DNA of 64,000 bases, taken from NCBI RefSeq assembly GCF_001298265.1, contig NZ_LGSZ01000095.1:1-64000 (forward strand), given 5' to 3'. Origin of the DNA: Allobosea vaviloviae (GTDB lineage: Bacteria; Pseudomonadota; Alphaproteobacteria; Rhizobiales; Beijerinckiaceae). The position numbers and the translations under genes are program-made. Below are positions 1-8,373 of this stretch, in pieces (position 1 is the first letter of the stretch; each line of letters starts with the position of its first letter). Below the pieces are notes generated by a model that was not told the origin of the DNA, ran no database searches, and worked only from the letters and a program-made list of their open reading frames with translations.

Positions 1-115
1 AGCACGCCCCTCTGCCATCACCACTCCTCACTGTCTAGGTGTCATGAGGTCGCGGCGCCCGAGAGGCACTCCCCGCCTAGTGCCCCCGCCGGGTGCAGTT
101 GGTATTAGGAGCGGG

Positions 116-255
116 TCACACCCCCCCCCCCGCCTGCGGTGGGGGGGGTTGGGTGGGGGGCAGTACCGCTCGGCGACACGATGCAAGGTGGAGTTCCGGC
201 TTTACGCCCCCCCACCCCCAACCCTTCCCCCCCCCAAGCGGGGGGGAGGGGACGC
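116..255. repeat. C/G-homopolymer-rich imperfect inverted repeat upstream of eutB
   Basis: A left block of long C then G runs (about 119-165) and a right block of C runs followed by G runs (about 207-252) are roughly reverse complementary. They could form a long imperfect hairpin. The whole stretch 1-349 holds no credible gene: open frames across it are low-complexity Pro/Gly translations. It looks like an intergenic repeat of the kind common in GC-rich alphaproteobacteria. The homopolymer runs also make sequencing length errors likely here. Confidence 0.5.
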
Positions 256-352
256 GGCTAACGATCGCCGGCCCACACCTTCGGCCTGCGCCTTGCTTAG
301 AGCGGAGCGAGCGGTTGATATGGCGTAGCGACTGCGCGCAGGGAGACGGTTG

Positions 353-1741
353 ATGGGGTATCGCGTCGCTGTCGGCAGGCAGTCTTACGTCTTCGCGGAT
401 CTCAAGGAGCTGATGGCGAAGGCGACGCCGCTGCGCTCGGGCGACCGGCTGGCCGGTCTCGCCGCCGGCAGCATGGAGGAGATGATGGCGGCAAAGATCG
501 CGCTCGCCGATCTGCCGCTGCGCAGCTTCCTGCACGAGGCGCTGATCCCCTACGAGCAGGACGAGGTCACCCGCCTGATCGTCGATACGCATGACGCCGT
601 CGCCTTCGCCCCCATCGCGTCCCTGACCGTCGGCGAATTCCGCGACTGGCTCTGCTCGGAGGCCGCGACGACGGAGGTCCTTGCCAGGCTCGCGCCGGGC
701 GTCACACCGGAGATGGCGGCGGCCGTCTCCAAGCTGATGCGCAACCAGGACCTCATCCTCGTCGCGCGCAAATGCAGCGTCGTTACGCGCTTCCGCAACA
801 CGATCGGGCTGCCGGGCCGCCTCGCGGTGCGCATCCAGCCCAACCATCCCACCGACGATGCCGCCGGCATCCTCGCCTCGACCATCGACGGGCTGAGCTA
901 TGGCTGCGGCGACGCCGTCATCGGCATCAACCCGGCCTCCGATAGCACGCAGCGGATCGGCGAATTGCTGCGCCTTCTCGACGGCGTCATTGCCCGCTTC
1001 GACATCCCGACGCAGGCCTGCATCCTGACGCATGTCACCTCCTCGATCGCGCTGATCGAGCAGGGCGCGCCGGTCGATCTCGTCTTCCAGTCGGTCGCGG
1101 GGACGCAAGCAGCCAATGCCTCCTTCGGCGTCACGCTGTCCGTGCTTCAGGAGGGGCTGGAGGCCGGCCTGTCGCAGAAGCGCGGCACGGTCGGCGACAA
1201 CTTGATGTATTTCGAGACCGGGCAGGGCGCGGCGCTCTCGGCCAACGCCCATCACGGCGTCGATCAGCAGACGCTGGAAGCGCGCGCCTATGCCGTCTGC
1301 AGGGCCTATCGGCCGCTGCTGGTCAACACGGTCGTCGGCTTCATCGGCCCGGAATATCTCTATGACGGCAAGCAGATCATCCGCGCCGGGCTGGAGGACC
1401 ATTTCTGCGGCAAGCTGATGGGCGTGCCGATGGGTTGCGACATCTGCTACACCAACCATGCCGAGGCCGATCAGGACGACATGGACACGCTGCTCACGCT
1501 TCTGGGCACGGCCGGCGTCAACTTCATCATGGGCGTTCCCGGCGCCGACGACGTGATGCTGAACTACCAGTCCACCTCGTTCCACGACCAGCTCTATATC
1601 CGAGAGGTGCTGGGGCTGCGACGCGCGCCGGAGTTCGAGGACTGGCTGCGGCGCATGGACATCATCGACGTGGCCGGCCGCCTGAGCACGGGGCAGGGCG
1701 GGCAGGCCCTGCTGACGGCGATGCAGGACCGCGCGGCATGA
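353..1741 (+). CDS. eutB: Ethanolamine ammonia-lyase large (alpha) subunit EutB
   Basis: This is the catalytic subunit of the adenosylcobalamin-dependent lyase that converts ethanolamine to acetaldehyde and ammonia. The 462-residue length fits EutB (about 450-465). The TIM-barrel body is recognisable from segments such as QPNHPTDDAAG, YGCGDAVIGINP, LMYFETGQG and GVPMGCDICYTNHAEAD. ATG at 353 has a GGGAGA ribosome site 6 bases upstream; a TTG at 350 in the same frame is the alternative start. The stop overlaps the eutC start as ATGA, so the two subunits are translationally coupled. No eut shell, EutA or transporter gene lies downstream, so this is a minimal ethanolamine-use locus; anything upstream of the window cannot be seen. 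Confidence 0.96.
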   Translation: MGYRVAVGRQSYVFADLKELMAKATPLRSGDRLAGLAAGSMEEMMAAKIALADLPLRSFLHEALIPYEQDEVTRLIVDTHDAVAFAPIASLTVGEFRDWLCSEAATTEVLARLAPGVTPEMAAAVSKLMRNQDLILVARKCSVVTRFRNTIGLPGRLAVRIQPNHPTDDAAGILASTIDGLSYGCGDAVIGINPASDSTQRIGELLRLLDGVIARFDIPTQACILTHVTSSIALIEQGAPVDLVFQSVAGTQAANASFGVTLSVLQEGLEAGLSQKRGTVGDNLMYFETGQGAALSANAHHGVDQQTLEARAYAVCRAYRPLLVNTVVGFIGPEYLYDGKQIIRAGLEDHFCGKLMGVPMGCDICYTNHAEADQDDMDTLLTLLGTAGVNFIMGVPGADDVMLNYQSTSFHDQLYIREVLGLRRAPEFEDWLRRMDIIDVAGRLSTGQGGQALLTAMQDRAA

Positions 1742-2532
1742 CCGGGCCGGACGAGCCGCAGCGGCCTGCGACCCGCTTCGCCGACCTCGCGCGGCTAACC
1801 CCAGCGCGGATCGCGCTCGGCCGCTCCGGCTCGTCCCTGCCGACGAGCGAGCTGCTGCGCTTCGGCCTCGCTCATGCGCAGGCCCGCGATGCCGTGCATG
1901 CAGCCTTCCGTCCCGAGCAGATTGCCGACGAACTCGCGACGCTCGGCCTGGAAACGCGGATGGCGCACAGCGCGGCGCACTCGCGCCAGGACTATCTGCG
2001 GAGGCCGGATCTCGGCCGCTGCCTCTCGCAGGAGAGCGAGGCGGCGCTGGCGGCAAGCCGTGGCAGCTTCGACATCGCCATCGTCGTCGCCGACGGCCTG
2101 TCCTCGACTGCCGTGCAGCAGAACGCGGCGCCGCTCATCGCTGCCCTGCTGCCCTTCCTCCAGCGCCAGAAGCTTACCCTGGCGCCCATCGTGATCGCGC
2201 AGCAGGCCCGCGTCGCGCTCGGCGACGAGGTCGCTGTCGCGCTGGGCGCGCGCATGGTCGTGGTGCTGATCGGCGAGCGCCCGGGCCTGTCCTCGCCCGA
2301 TTCGCTGGGCGCCTATCTCACCTTCGCCCCGAGGCGGGGCCTGACCGACGCCGCGCGCAACTGCGTCTCGAACATCCGGCCCGGCGGTCTCGGCTTCCAG
2401 CACGCTGCCTTCAAGCTTGCCTGGTTGGTCGACCAGGGCTTCCGTCGCGGACTGACCGGCGTCGATCTGAAGGACGACAGCGACGCCGCGCTCGAAGCGG
2501 GAGAGGGGTCGGGCGTGCTTCCGGCGCTCTGA
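1738..2532 (+). CDS. eutC: Ethanolamine ammonia-lyase small (beta) subunit EutC
   Basis: EutC pairs with EutB to form the cobalamin-binding ethanolamine ammonia-lyase. The 264-residue protein shows the family pattern: an N-terminal segment LTPARIALGRSGSSLPT, HSRQDYLRRPDLGR in the middle, then DGLSSTAVQ and GERPGLSSPDSLGAYLTF, and near the end RNCVSNIRPGGLGF, which belongs to the conserved C-terminal half. ATG at 1738 overlaps the eutB stop by four bases (ATGA), which fixes the start. It is shorter than the E. coli protein (about 295) because the N-terminal extension is brief, which is common outside enterobacteria. Confidence 0.96.
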   Translation: MTGPDEPQRPATRFADLARLTPARIALGRSGSSLPTSELLRFGLAHAQARDAVHAAFRPEQIADELATLGLETRMAHSAAHSRQDYLRRPDLGRCLSQESEAALAASRGSFDIAIVVADGLSSTAVQQNAAPLIAALLPFLQRQKLTLAPIVIAQQARVALGDEVAVALGARMVVVLIGERPGLSSPDSLGAYLTFAPRRGLTDAARNCVSNIRPGGLGFQHAAFKLAWLVDQGFRRGLTGVDLKDDSDAALEAGEGSGVLPAL

Positions 2533-2556
2533 TCGACACTCGTCGGGCCTTGATCC

Positions 2557-3132
2557 TCAGCCCAAAAAACCGCCGTCCGCCAGAAAAGCCGCTTCCTCCG
2601 CGCTCGTCTCGCGTCCGAGCAGGGCGTTGCGATGCGGAAAGCGGCCGAAGCGCCGGATGATCTCGCGATGGCCCTTTGCCGATTCCAGGGCGTCCCCGCC
2701 CAGGGGCGTGCTGAGCACGACCGACAGCTCCTGGTCCGCCATGTCTTCGGAATGGCAGAAGGGCAGGTGCAGGAACAGCCTGAGTTCGGGCTCGATCGCT
2801 TCACCCTGGCCCTTCGCCTGCGCCTGCCGAGCGAAAGACAGCGCAAGCGGATCGGTCGCGTACATATGCGCGGTGCCGCGGAAGCTGTTGCGCGGGAACT
2901 GGTCGAGCAGGATCGCGAGCGCGAGCGATCCCCGCGCCGAGCCGGCCCAATGATCGAGGTCCCGTCGTGCCGCCGCGAGGTGGAGCGGCATGAAGCGCTC
3001 GCGGAACAGAAGGTCGAAGGCGGCATCCTTCGTGAACCAGCGTTCCGGCCCGGCATCGCGCCAGAAATCGATCACCGTTTCCGCCTCGATGGCGGTTCCT
3101 TCCCGTGACCTGTCGGCGCTGCTGCGCTCCAT
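2557..3132 (-). CDS. DUF924 family protein
   Basis: A 191-residue member of the DUF924 family (PF06041), whose biochemical role is unknown. Family hallmarks are visible: VIDFWRDAGPERWFTKD near the N-terminus, ILLDQFPRNSFRGTA in the middle, and LFLHLPFCHSEDMADQELSV followed by the HREIIRRFGRFPHRN segment. The ATG at 3132 is preferred because AGGGAG lies about 8 bases upstream; an in-frame ATG at 3186 exists without comparable support. It is convergent with eutC (24 bp between stops) and divergent from hemC. Confidence 0.85.
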   Translation of the reverse strand: MERSSADRSREGTAIEAETVIDFWRDAGPERWFTKDAAFDLLFRERFMPLHLAAARRDLDHWAGSARGSLALAILLDQFPRNSFRGTAHMYATDPLALSFARQAQAKGQGEAIEPELRLFLHLPFCHSEDMADQELSVVLSTPLGGDALESAKGHREIIRRFGRFPHRNALLGRETSAEEAAFLADGGFLG

Positions 3133-3329
3133 ATCCGCTTCTCCCTGCTGGCCTGCGCTTAACGGCGCGCGACGGTGTTGGTTCATTCCGGCTCCGGGCC
3201 CGCCTTTGATCCATGCAGGGCAGCCGGTCGGGATGGCGGTACGCCGCACTCGCGGCGCGGGCGATCCGCTGATATAGACCCGTTCCAAAGACGGGGGCTG
3301 GCACGGCCTCCAGGTTAGGTCGTTCGTCC

Positions 3330-4274
3330 ATGCTCCTGAAAATCGGCACGCGCCGCAGCCCGCTCGCGATCGCGCAGACAAATTACATTGCCAGCCTGAT
3401 CAAGGCGAAGCACCCGCAGGCGGAGTTCTCGCTGCATCCGATCGCGACGATCGCCGACAAGGACCGGGTCTCCGAATTCCACCAGTTCGGCATCATCGGC
3501 GTGTTCTCGACCGAGCATGAGGAGCAGCTGACCTCGGGCGAGGTCGACATCGTCGTCCATTCGCTGAAGGACCTGCCGACCACGCTGCGCAAAGGACTGG
3601 TGCTCGCCGCCGTGCCCGAGCGCGCCGATGCGCGCGACGTGCTCTGCGGCGCGACGCTGGCAGACCTGCCGCAAGGCGCCCGCGTCGGCACCGGTTCGCT
3701 GCGCCGGCGCTCGCAGATGCTCAGCCTGCGGCCTGATGTCGAGATCGTGCCGATCCGCGGCAATGTCGGGCCGCGCCTGGCGAAGATCAACGGCGATGAC
3801 GGGCTCGACGCGGTGATCCTGGCGCAGGCCGGGCTGCAGCGCCTCGGTCTCGAGGGCGCCACCTCCGAGTTGCTCGATCCCATGCTGTTCCCCTATGCGA
3901 TCGGGCAGGGCGCGCTGGGTGTCCAGGCGCGCGACGACAACCCGGCGATCCTTGCCATGCTCAAGGACATCGAGGACCCCAAGGCGCGCGCCGAGGTCGA
4001 TTGCGAACGTGCCATGCTGCATGCGCTGGGCGCCGGCTGCAGCCTTCCGGTGGGCGCGAGCGCGACCTGGCGGGGCGACCGGCTCTTCCTGCACGCGCAG
4101 ATCACTTCGTATGATGGCGCCAAGCGCATCACCGCCAGCGACGATCGCGCGGGCGGCGAGGCCGTCGAACTCGGCCTCGCCACGGCCGAAGCCTTGCGGC
4201 TCGCTGGCGGCGTCGACGTGCTGGAAGCGTCGTATCGCAGCATCGGCGCCCATTTCAAATATGTCGGCGCCTGA
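3330..4274 (+). CDS. hemC: Hydroxymethylbilane synthase (porphobilinogen deaminase), atypical lid region
   Basis: This cytosolic enzyme polymerises four porphobilinogens to hydroxymethylbilane in tetrapyrrole synthesis. The 314-residue length is normal. Visible features are the N-terminal KIGTRRSPLAIAQ; HSLKDLP with the catalytic Asp at 81; GTGSLRRRSQ; RGNVGPRL; and GAGCSLPVG with Cys237, the attachment point of the dipyrromethane cofactor. The flexible-lid segment after residue 45, normally GGKGLF-KELEEAL, here reads FGIIGVFSTEHEEQL. The GGKG turn is therefore missing although the frame is intact and all other key residues are kept. It may be a divergent paralogue of a standard hemC elsewhere in the genome. 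No hemD or hemE is adjacent. Confidence 0.9.
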   Translation: MLLKIGTRRSPLAIAQTNYIASLIKAKHPQAEFSLHPIATIADKDRVSEFHQFGIIGVFSTEHEEQLTSGEVDIVVHSLKDLPTTLRKGLVLAAVPERADARDVLCGATLADLPQGARVGTGSLRRRSQMLSLRPDVEIVPIRGNVGPRLAKINGDDGLDAVILAQAGLQRLGLEGATSELLDPMLFPYAIGQGALGVQARDDNPAILAMLKDIEDPKARAEVDCERAMLHALGAGCSLPVGASATWRGDRLFLHAQITSYDGAKRITASDDRAGGEAVELGLATAEALRLAGGVDVLEASYRSIGAHFKYVGA

Positions 4275-4342
4275 AGCGCAGCGTAAAGAGGTCGCAGCCC
4301 GGTTCACTTGATCGGGCAGGCGGCCCGGTCTCAGATAGCGGC

Positions 4343-5356
4343 ATGAAGAGGCCGCCGCAGAAGCCCTCGAAATCGTTGAAAGCCGGATCCCCTCCGGAAG
4401 AGAACTGTTTTGACTTTGTCAGCCAGGATGCCGGTAAAACGCAGTCTTGGCTTGTCGAACTGCTGCGGCGGGACCTCGTACTCGAGCCTTTGCGGTCCCA
4501 CGGTTTCGAGGCGCGCCTGACAGGGCGCTGCCTTGCTTCAGCGAACCTTGTGCAGGCCGAGTATCCCTTCGGCATGCGGTTGCGGCGCGACAGGGCTCAC
4601 GACAACCTGACCATCCGCATGGTTTCTGCCGGCGGCACGCTCTATTCCGTCGGCCGGGAAACGCTCGCCGCTGCGCCCGGCCAGGGGCTGATCCTCAACA
4701 CGGCATTGGCCGACAGCGGCGAATATGCGGAAGGCAGCGTCCATTCGACCTTCACGCTTCATAGCGAGGACGTCATACGGACATTGCAATCAGCCTTCGA
4801 GCGCCCGGTGACGAAACGGCTGGATTTTTCGGTGGGTTTCGATGGCCGGTCCGGCACCGGGGCCACCCTGGCGACTATCATGGCGGCGATCGAGGCGGGT
4901 TTCCAGGGCGACGCCCCGCTCGCGGACGCGCCGCATGCTGCCCGACGCTTGCGTGACGCCTTGATCATGCTGGTCCTCGAGAGCGTCCCGCATGCCCATT
5001 CGTCCTGGTTCGAACGGCAGGCGGCGGCACCGGCACCCTGGCAGATCCGCCGGGCGATCGAATTCATCGACGCGCACACCGCCGGCCCACTCACGGTCCA
5101 GGATGTCGCGGAGGCCGTCGGCATCGGACTGCGCTCGCTCCAGGAAGGCTTCCGCCGCCACAAGCAGATGTCGCCGCATGATTACATCAAGCTCGCGCGG
5201 CTGGCCGGCGCCAGGGCCACGCTTCTGGATCCGACATCGACGCTCTCCATCGAGTGCGTCGCGCGGCATTGGGGCTTCGTCAATCGCGGCCATTTTGCCC
5301 TCGAATATCGCGAGGCCTTCGGTGAGCAGCCCTCACAGACGCGCAGTCGTCGCTGA
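4343..5356 (+). CDS. AraC-family transcriptional regulator
   Basis: A 337-residue regulator. Residues about 40-200 look like the AraC-binding-like sensor domain that precedes the DNA-binding part in this group. The C-terminal ~100 residues hold two helix-turn-helix units: TVQDVAEAVGIGLRSLQEGF followed by MSPHDYIKLARLAGAR, then SIECVARHWGFVNRGHFALEYREAFGE, the typical second recognition helix region. It is monocistronic, 68 bp after hemC and followed by a hairpin at 5394. The ligand and targets are unknown. The eutBC operon 2 kb away is a conceivable target because EutR is an AraC protein, but nothing in the sequence proves it. Confidence 0.88.
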   Translation: MKRPPQKPSKSLKAGSPPEENCFDFVSQDAGKTQSWLVELLRRDLVLEPLRSHGFEARLTGRCLASANLVQAEYPFGMRLRRDRAHDNLTIRMVSAGGTLYSVGRETLAAAPGQGLILNTALADSGEYAEGSVHSTFTLHSEDVIRTLQSAFERPVTKRLDFSVGFDGRSGTGATLATIMAAIEAGFQGDAPLADAPHAARRLRDALIMLVLESVPHAHSSWFERQAAAPAPWQIRRAIEFIDAHTAGPLTVQDVAEAVGIGLRSLQEGFRRHKQMSPHDYIKLARLAGARATLLDPTSTLSIECVARHWGFVNRGHFALEYREAFGEQPSQTRSRR

Positions 5357-5393
5357 GACGCGATTACCTGCACGGTGATCCCAAAATGAGCAG

Positions 5394-5413
5394 CGGTTCC
5401 CCTACGGGAACCG
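5394..5413 (+). terminator. Hairpin after the AraC gene, possible terminator
   Basis: CGGTTCCC, a 4-base loop CTAC and GGGAACCG form a perfect 8-bp stem 38 bp after the araC-type stop codon. It is followed by a T-containing but not uninterrupted tract (TATCACTTTGTT). A weak intrinsic terminator is the simplest reading. Confidence 0.5.
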
Positions 5414-5460
5414 TATCACTTTGTTATGGTTAACGAAAAACAACCGCTTTCCACCTGACC

Positions 5461-5580
5461 GACTCCCGAAGCGCAGCGACGACTCCAAAAACGCAGCGGC
5501 GTCTACAATAGATTAAAATAAAACACCGTTACTTTAAGTGAATTATAAACACCTTTAACTGTATATTTTTGTAAGTAAGC
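5461..5580 (+). promoter_or_regulatory. AT-rich leader with a tandem 20-mer upstream of the chemotaxis operon
   Basis: Bases 5461-5480 and 5481-5500 are two adjacent 20-bp copies (GACTCC, five variable bases, CGCAGCG) matching at 16 of 20 positions. They are followed by 5501-5580, in which only 20 of 80 bases are G or C, far below the surrounding level. This 256-bp gap before the STAS gene contains no gene. It is the natural place for the chemotaxis operon promoter and possibly for a global regulator that prefers AT-rich DNA, such as MucR. No convincing -35/-10 pair can be fixed by eye. Confidence 0.4.
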
Positions 5581-5612
5581 CGGCGATAAGGGCGTGAATT
5601 CGGGGGCGCGCG

Positions 5613-5930
5613 GTGACGATGGCAAGAAACAACGAAATCAAGTCCAATAAGTTCCAGTGTGTCGCGGATTCGACAATCCGAAACGCGAAGCCGATGGCGG
5701 TATCTCTCGGTGAACTGATGAACTCGGGGCATGGAATTGAGATCGACTGCTCGGCTGTCGAGCAGGCCGACATCACCTTCGTCCAGACTCTCGTCAGCGC
5801 ACAGCGCAGCTTTGCTTCGCGCGATCTTCCGTTCGTGCTGGCGCGGATGAGCGACATCGCAACCTCCACTTTCCAGCGTGCCGGGGTGGCGCAGCCCGGC
5901 ATGGCGTCTTCCGAACCATCCAGGGACTGA
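5613..5930 (+). CDS. STAS-domain protein, first gene of the chemotaxis operon
   Basis: A 105-residue protein resembling a STAS/anti-anti-sigma domain: GHGIEIDCSAVEQADITFVQTLVSAQRS followed by LPFVLARM fits the beta-strand and helix pattern of this fold. The usual phosphorylatable Ser of SpoIIAA-type proteins is not obvious. STAS proteins often open alphaproteobacterial chemotaxis operons, where their role is not settled. GTG at 5613 has a GGGGG stretch 7 bases upstream; ATG at 5619 is the alternative start. The stop is 2 bp before the cheY start, so it belongs to the operon. Confidence 0.7.
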   Translation: MTMARNNEIKSNKFQCVADSTIRNAKPMAVSLGELMNSGHGIEIDCSAVEQADITFVQTLVSAQRSFASRDLPFVLARMSDIATSTFQRAGVAQPGMASSEPSRD

Positions 5931-5932
5931 TC

Positions 5933-6298
5933 ATGGCCAGCATTCTCACCGTCGACGATTCTCCGAGCGTCAGGCAGATGATCAAGCTCGTGCTGGGACC
6001 GGCGGGGCACAACGTCGTCGAGGCCGGCGACGGCTCGGAAGGCCTCGCCAAGGCCAAGGCGCAGACCTTCGATCTCGTCATCACCGATCTCAACATGCCC
6101 GTGATGAACGGCATGCAGATGATCAAGGCCTTGCGCGCGCTGCCCGCCTTCATGGGTGTGCCGATCGTCTTCCTGACCACCGAATCCGACGATGCCGTCA
6201 AGCAGGAGGCCAAGGCAGCCGGCGCGACGGGCTGGATCACCAAGCCGTTCAAGCCCGAGCAGCTGCTCGCCGTTGTCGCCAAACTCGTGAGGACCTGA
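5933..6298 (+). CDS. cheY: Chemotaxis response regulator CheY
   Basis: A stand-alone 121-residue receiver domain that takes phosphate from CheA and acts on the motor or another output. All receiver landmarks are present: acidic pair Asp8-Asp9, phospho-acceptor Asp52 in VITDLNMP, Thr82 in FLTT, and Lys104 in ITKPFKP. No output domain follows. The TGA stop overlaps the cheA ATG (TGATG), so CheY and CheA production are coupled. Confidence 0.95.
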   Translation: MASILTVDDSPSVRQMIKLVLGPAGHNVVEAGDGSEGLAKAKAQTFDLVITDLNMPVMNGMQMIKALRALPAFMGVPIVFLTTESDDAVKQEAKAAGATGWITKPFKPEQLLAVVAKLVRT

Positions 6299-8373
6299 TG
6301 GAACTCGACCCGACGGAAACATTCCGGCAGGAAGCCGCCGAGCTGCTGGACTCGCTCGAAACGGTGCTGCTCGACCTCGGCCAGACGCCGCAGGACCGTG
6401 ACCTGATCGATGCCGCCTTCCGGGCGCTGCACACGATCAAGGGGTCCGGCGCCATGTTCGGCTTCGACAAGGTCGCAGCCTTCACCCATGATTTCGAGAC
6501 GGCCTTCGATCTGATCCGCAAGGGCAAGATCGATGCGAACCACGACATTGTCACGGTGTCGCTCTCGGCCCGCGACTATATCCGCACGCTGATCGAGGAC
6601 CCCGATTCCACCGACCCGATCATCGGCGAGGCGATCGTCGAGGAACTCCAGCGCCTGATCGGCGGCGGCTCCGCCCCGGCGACGGGCCTGGCCCCCGTTG
6701 GCGAGCCCGAAGCCGCCGACGGGTCTTCAGCGGAAGAGCCGGCCCAGGCCGGCTGGTCGATCGAGATCGCATTCGAGTCCGACATCCTGCGCAACGGCAC
6801 GAACCCTCTCGTACTGCTCGACGATCTGCGTGCGCTCGGCCCCTGTGCCGTCGAAGCCGATCTCGACAATGTTCCGGAGCTCGGCGCGCTCGATCCCGAG
6901 AGCTGCCAGATCGCCTGGAAGGTCACGCTGCACAGCAGCTGCTCGAAGGACGAGATCGAGGACGTCTTCATGTTCGTGCGCGACGAGATGAAGCTCGCCA
7001 TCGCGCCGCTCCCGGGCGGGACTGCCCCGCTCTACCCGGAACTCGACATGTCGATGCCGGATGCCGTGGAGGAGGCGCCCCCGCGCGTTGCCGCAGCCGA
7101 AAAGCCCGCGGCGGTGAAATCCCGCCCCGAGGCTTCGCCCGCTGCTTCGTCCGCCCCCGAAAAGGCCGAACTCGGCCGCCGGGCCGAAGACAAGGGCACC
7201 ACCGTCCGCGTCCAGGCCGAGCGCCTCGACGAATTGATGGACCGGGTCGGCGAACTCGTCATCGCCCAGGCCCGCCTCAGCCAGATCGCCCATTCCGGGA
7301 CCGATCTCGCGATCAAGGCGATCGCGGAGGAAATCGAGCGTCTCGCCTCTGGGTTGCGCGACACGACCATGGGCGTCCGCATGGTGCCGATGGGGTCGAT
7401 CTTCGGCCGCTTCCGCCGCCTCGTTCACGACCTTTCGCGCGATCTCGGCAAGCCGGTCGACTTCGTGACGGTCGGCGAAGAGACCGAGATGGACAAGACC
7501 ATGATCGAGCGTCTCGCCGATCCGCTGGTTCATCTGATCCGCAACGCCATCGACCACGGCATCGAGAATGCTGGGGATCGCGCCACGACCTCCAAATCCG
7601 CGACCGGCCGCATCGAGCTCTCGGCGCGCTATGTCGGCGCGCAAGTGCTGGTCACGGTCCAGGACGACGGCGCCGGGCTCAACACCGCCCGCATCCGCGC
7701 CAAGGCCGAGGAAAACGGGCTGATCCCTCCCGGGGCCAATCTCAGCGAACACGACATCCATCAGTTCCTGTTCCATCCGGGCTTCTCGACCGCCAAGACC
7801 ATCTCGGCCTTGTCGGGTCGCGGCGTCGGCATGGACGTGGTCAAGCGCACCATCGAGGCGATGCGCGGCACCATCGACCTGACCACGATCCCCGGACACG
7901 GCTCCTCGGTGACGCTGCGCCTGCCGCTGACGCTGGCGATCATCGACGGCCTGCTGATCCGGGTCGGCGAAGCCCGCTACATCATCCCGCTCTCGGCGGT
8001 CGAGGAGTGCATCGAGCTGACCGCGGAGGCGGAAGCCCGCGCCAAGGGGCGCAGCTTCCTCAATGTCCGCGGCGATCTCGTGCCCTTCCTGCGCCTGCGA
8101 GACGTCTTCGATGCGGAAGGACAGCCTGACCCGCATCAGAAGGTCATCGTGACCTCGATCGGCGATACCCGCGTCGGGCTCGTCGTCGACCAGATCATCG
8201 GCAGCCACCAGACGGTGATCAAGTCGCTGTCCAAGCTGCATTCGGACGTCACCATGTTCTCGGGTGCGACCATCCTGGGCGATGGCACGGCAGCGCTGAT
8301 CATGGACGTCGCCCAGCTCGTGACGCTCGGCCAGTCCCGCGCCGAGAGCGACAGAACCCCGGAGGCCGCGTGA
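6298..8373 (+). CDS. cheA: Chemotaxis histidine kinase CheA
   Basis: This 691-residue kinase links receptors to CheY and CheB. Domains in order: HPt (about 1-105) with phospho-His45 in LHTIKGSGAMF; a variable region 105-290, partly resembling a second small alpha/beta domain, ending in an Ala/Pro/Glu-rich linker; dimerisation helices from about 294 (ERLDELMDRVGELVIAQARL); an ATP-binding domain with the N box LVHLIRNAIDHGIE near 406, DDGAGL near 455 and GRGVGMDVVK near 507; and a C-terminal CheW-like domain from about 545 to 680. The start overlaps the cheY stop, and its stop overlaps the cheW ATG. Confidence 0.96.
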   Translation: MELDPTETFRQEAAELLDSLETVLLDLGQTPQDRDLIDAAFRALHTIKGSGAMFGFDKVAAFTHDFETAFDLIRKGKIDANHDIVTVSLSARDYIRTLIEDPDSTDPIIGEAIVEELQRLIGGGSAPATGLAPVGEPEAADGSSAEEPAQAGWSIEIAFESDILRNGTNPLVLLDDLRALGPCAVEADLDNVPELGALDPESCQIAWKVTLHSSCSKDEIEDVFMFVRDEMKLAIAPLPGGTAPLYPELDMSMPDAVEEAPPRVAAAEKPAAVKSRPEASPAASSAPEKAELGRRAEDKGTTVRVQAERLDELMDRVGELVIAQARLSQIAHSGTDLAIKAIAEEIERLASGLRDTTMGVRMVPMGSIFGRFRRLVHDLSRDLGKPVDFVTVGEETEMDKTMIERLADPLVHLIRNAIDHGIENAGDRATTSKSATGRIELSARYVGAQVLVTVQDDGAGLNTARIRAKAEENGLIPPGANLSEHDIHQFLFHPGFSTAKTISALSGRGVGMDVVKRTIEAMRGTIDLTTIPGHGSSVTLRLPLTLAIIDGLLIRVGEARYIIPLSAVEECIELTAEAEARAKGRSFLNVRGDLVPFLRLRDVFDAEGQPDPHQKVIVTSIGDTRVGLVVDQIIGSHQTVIKSLSKLHSDVTMFSGATILGDGTAALIMDVAQLVTLGQSRAESDRTPEAA

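Noticed and set aside
116..2056. Open frame of 646 codons on the minus strand across eutB and the left repeat
   Set aside because: It lies antisense to eutBC, is Arg/Ala-rich without any domain, and part comes from C/G homopolymers. It is a shadow of high GC content.
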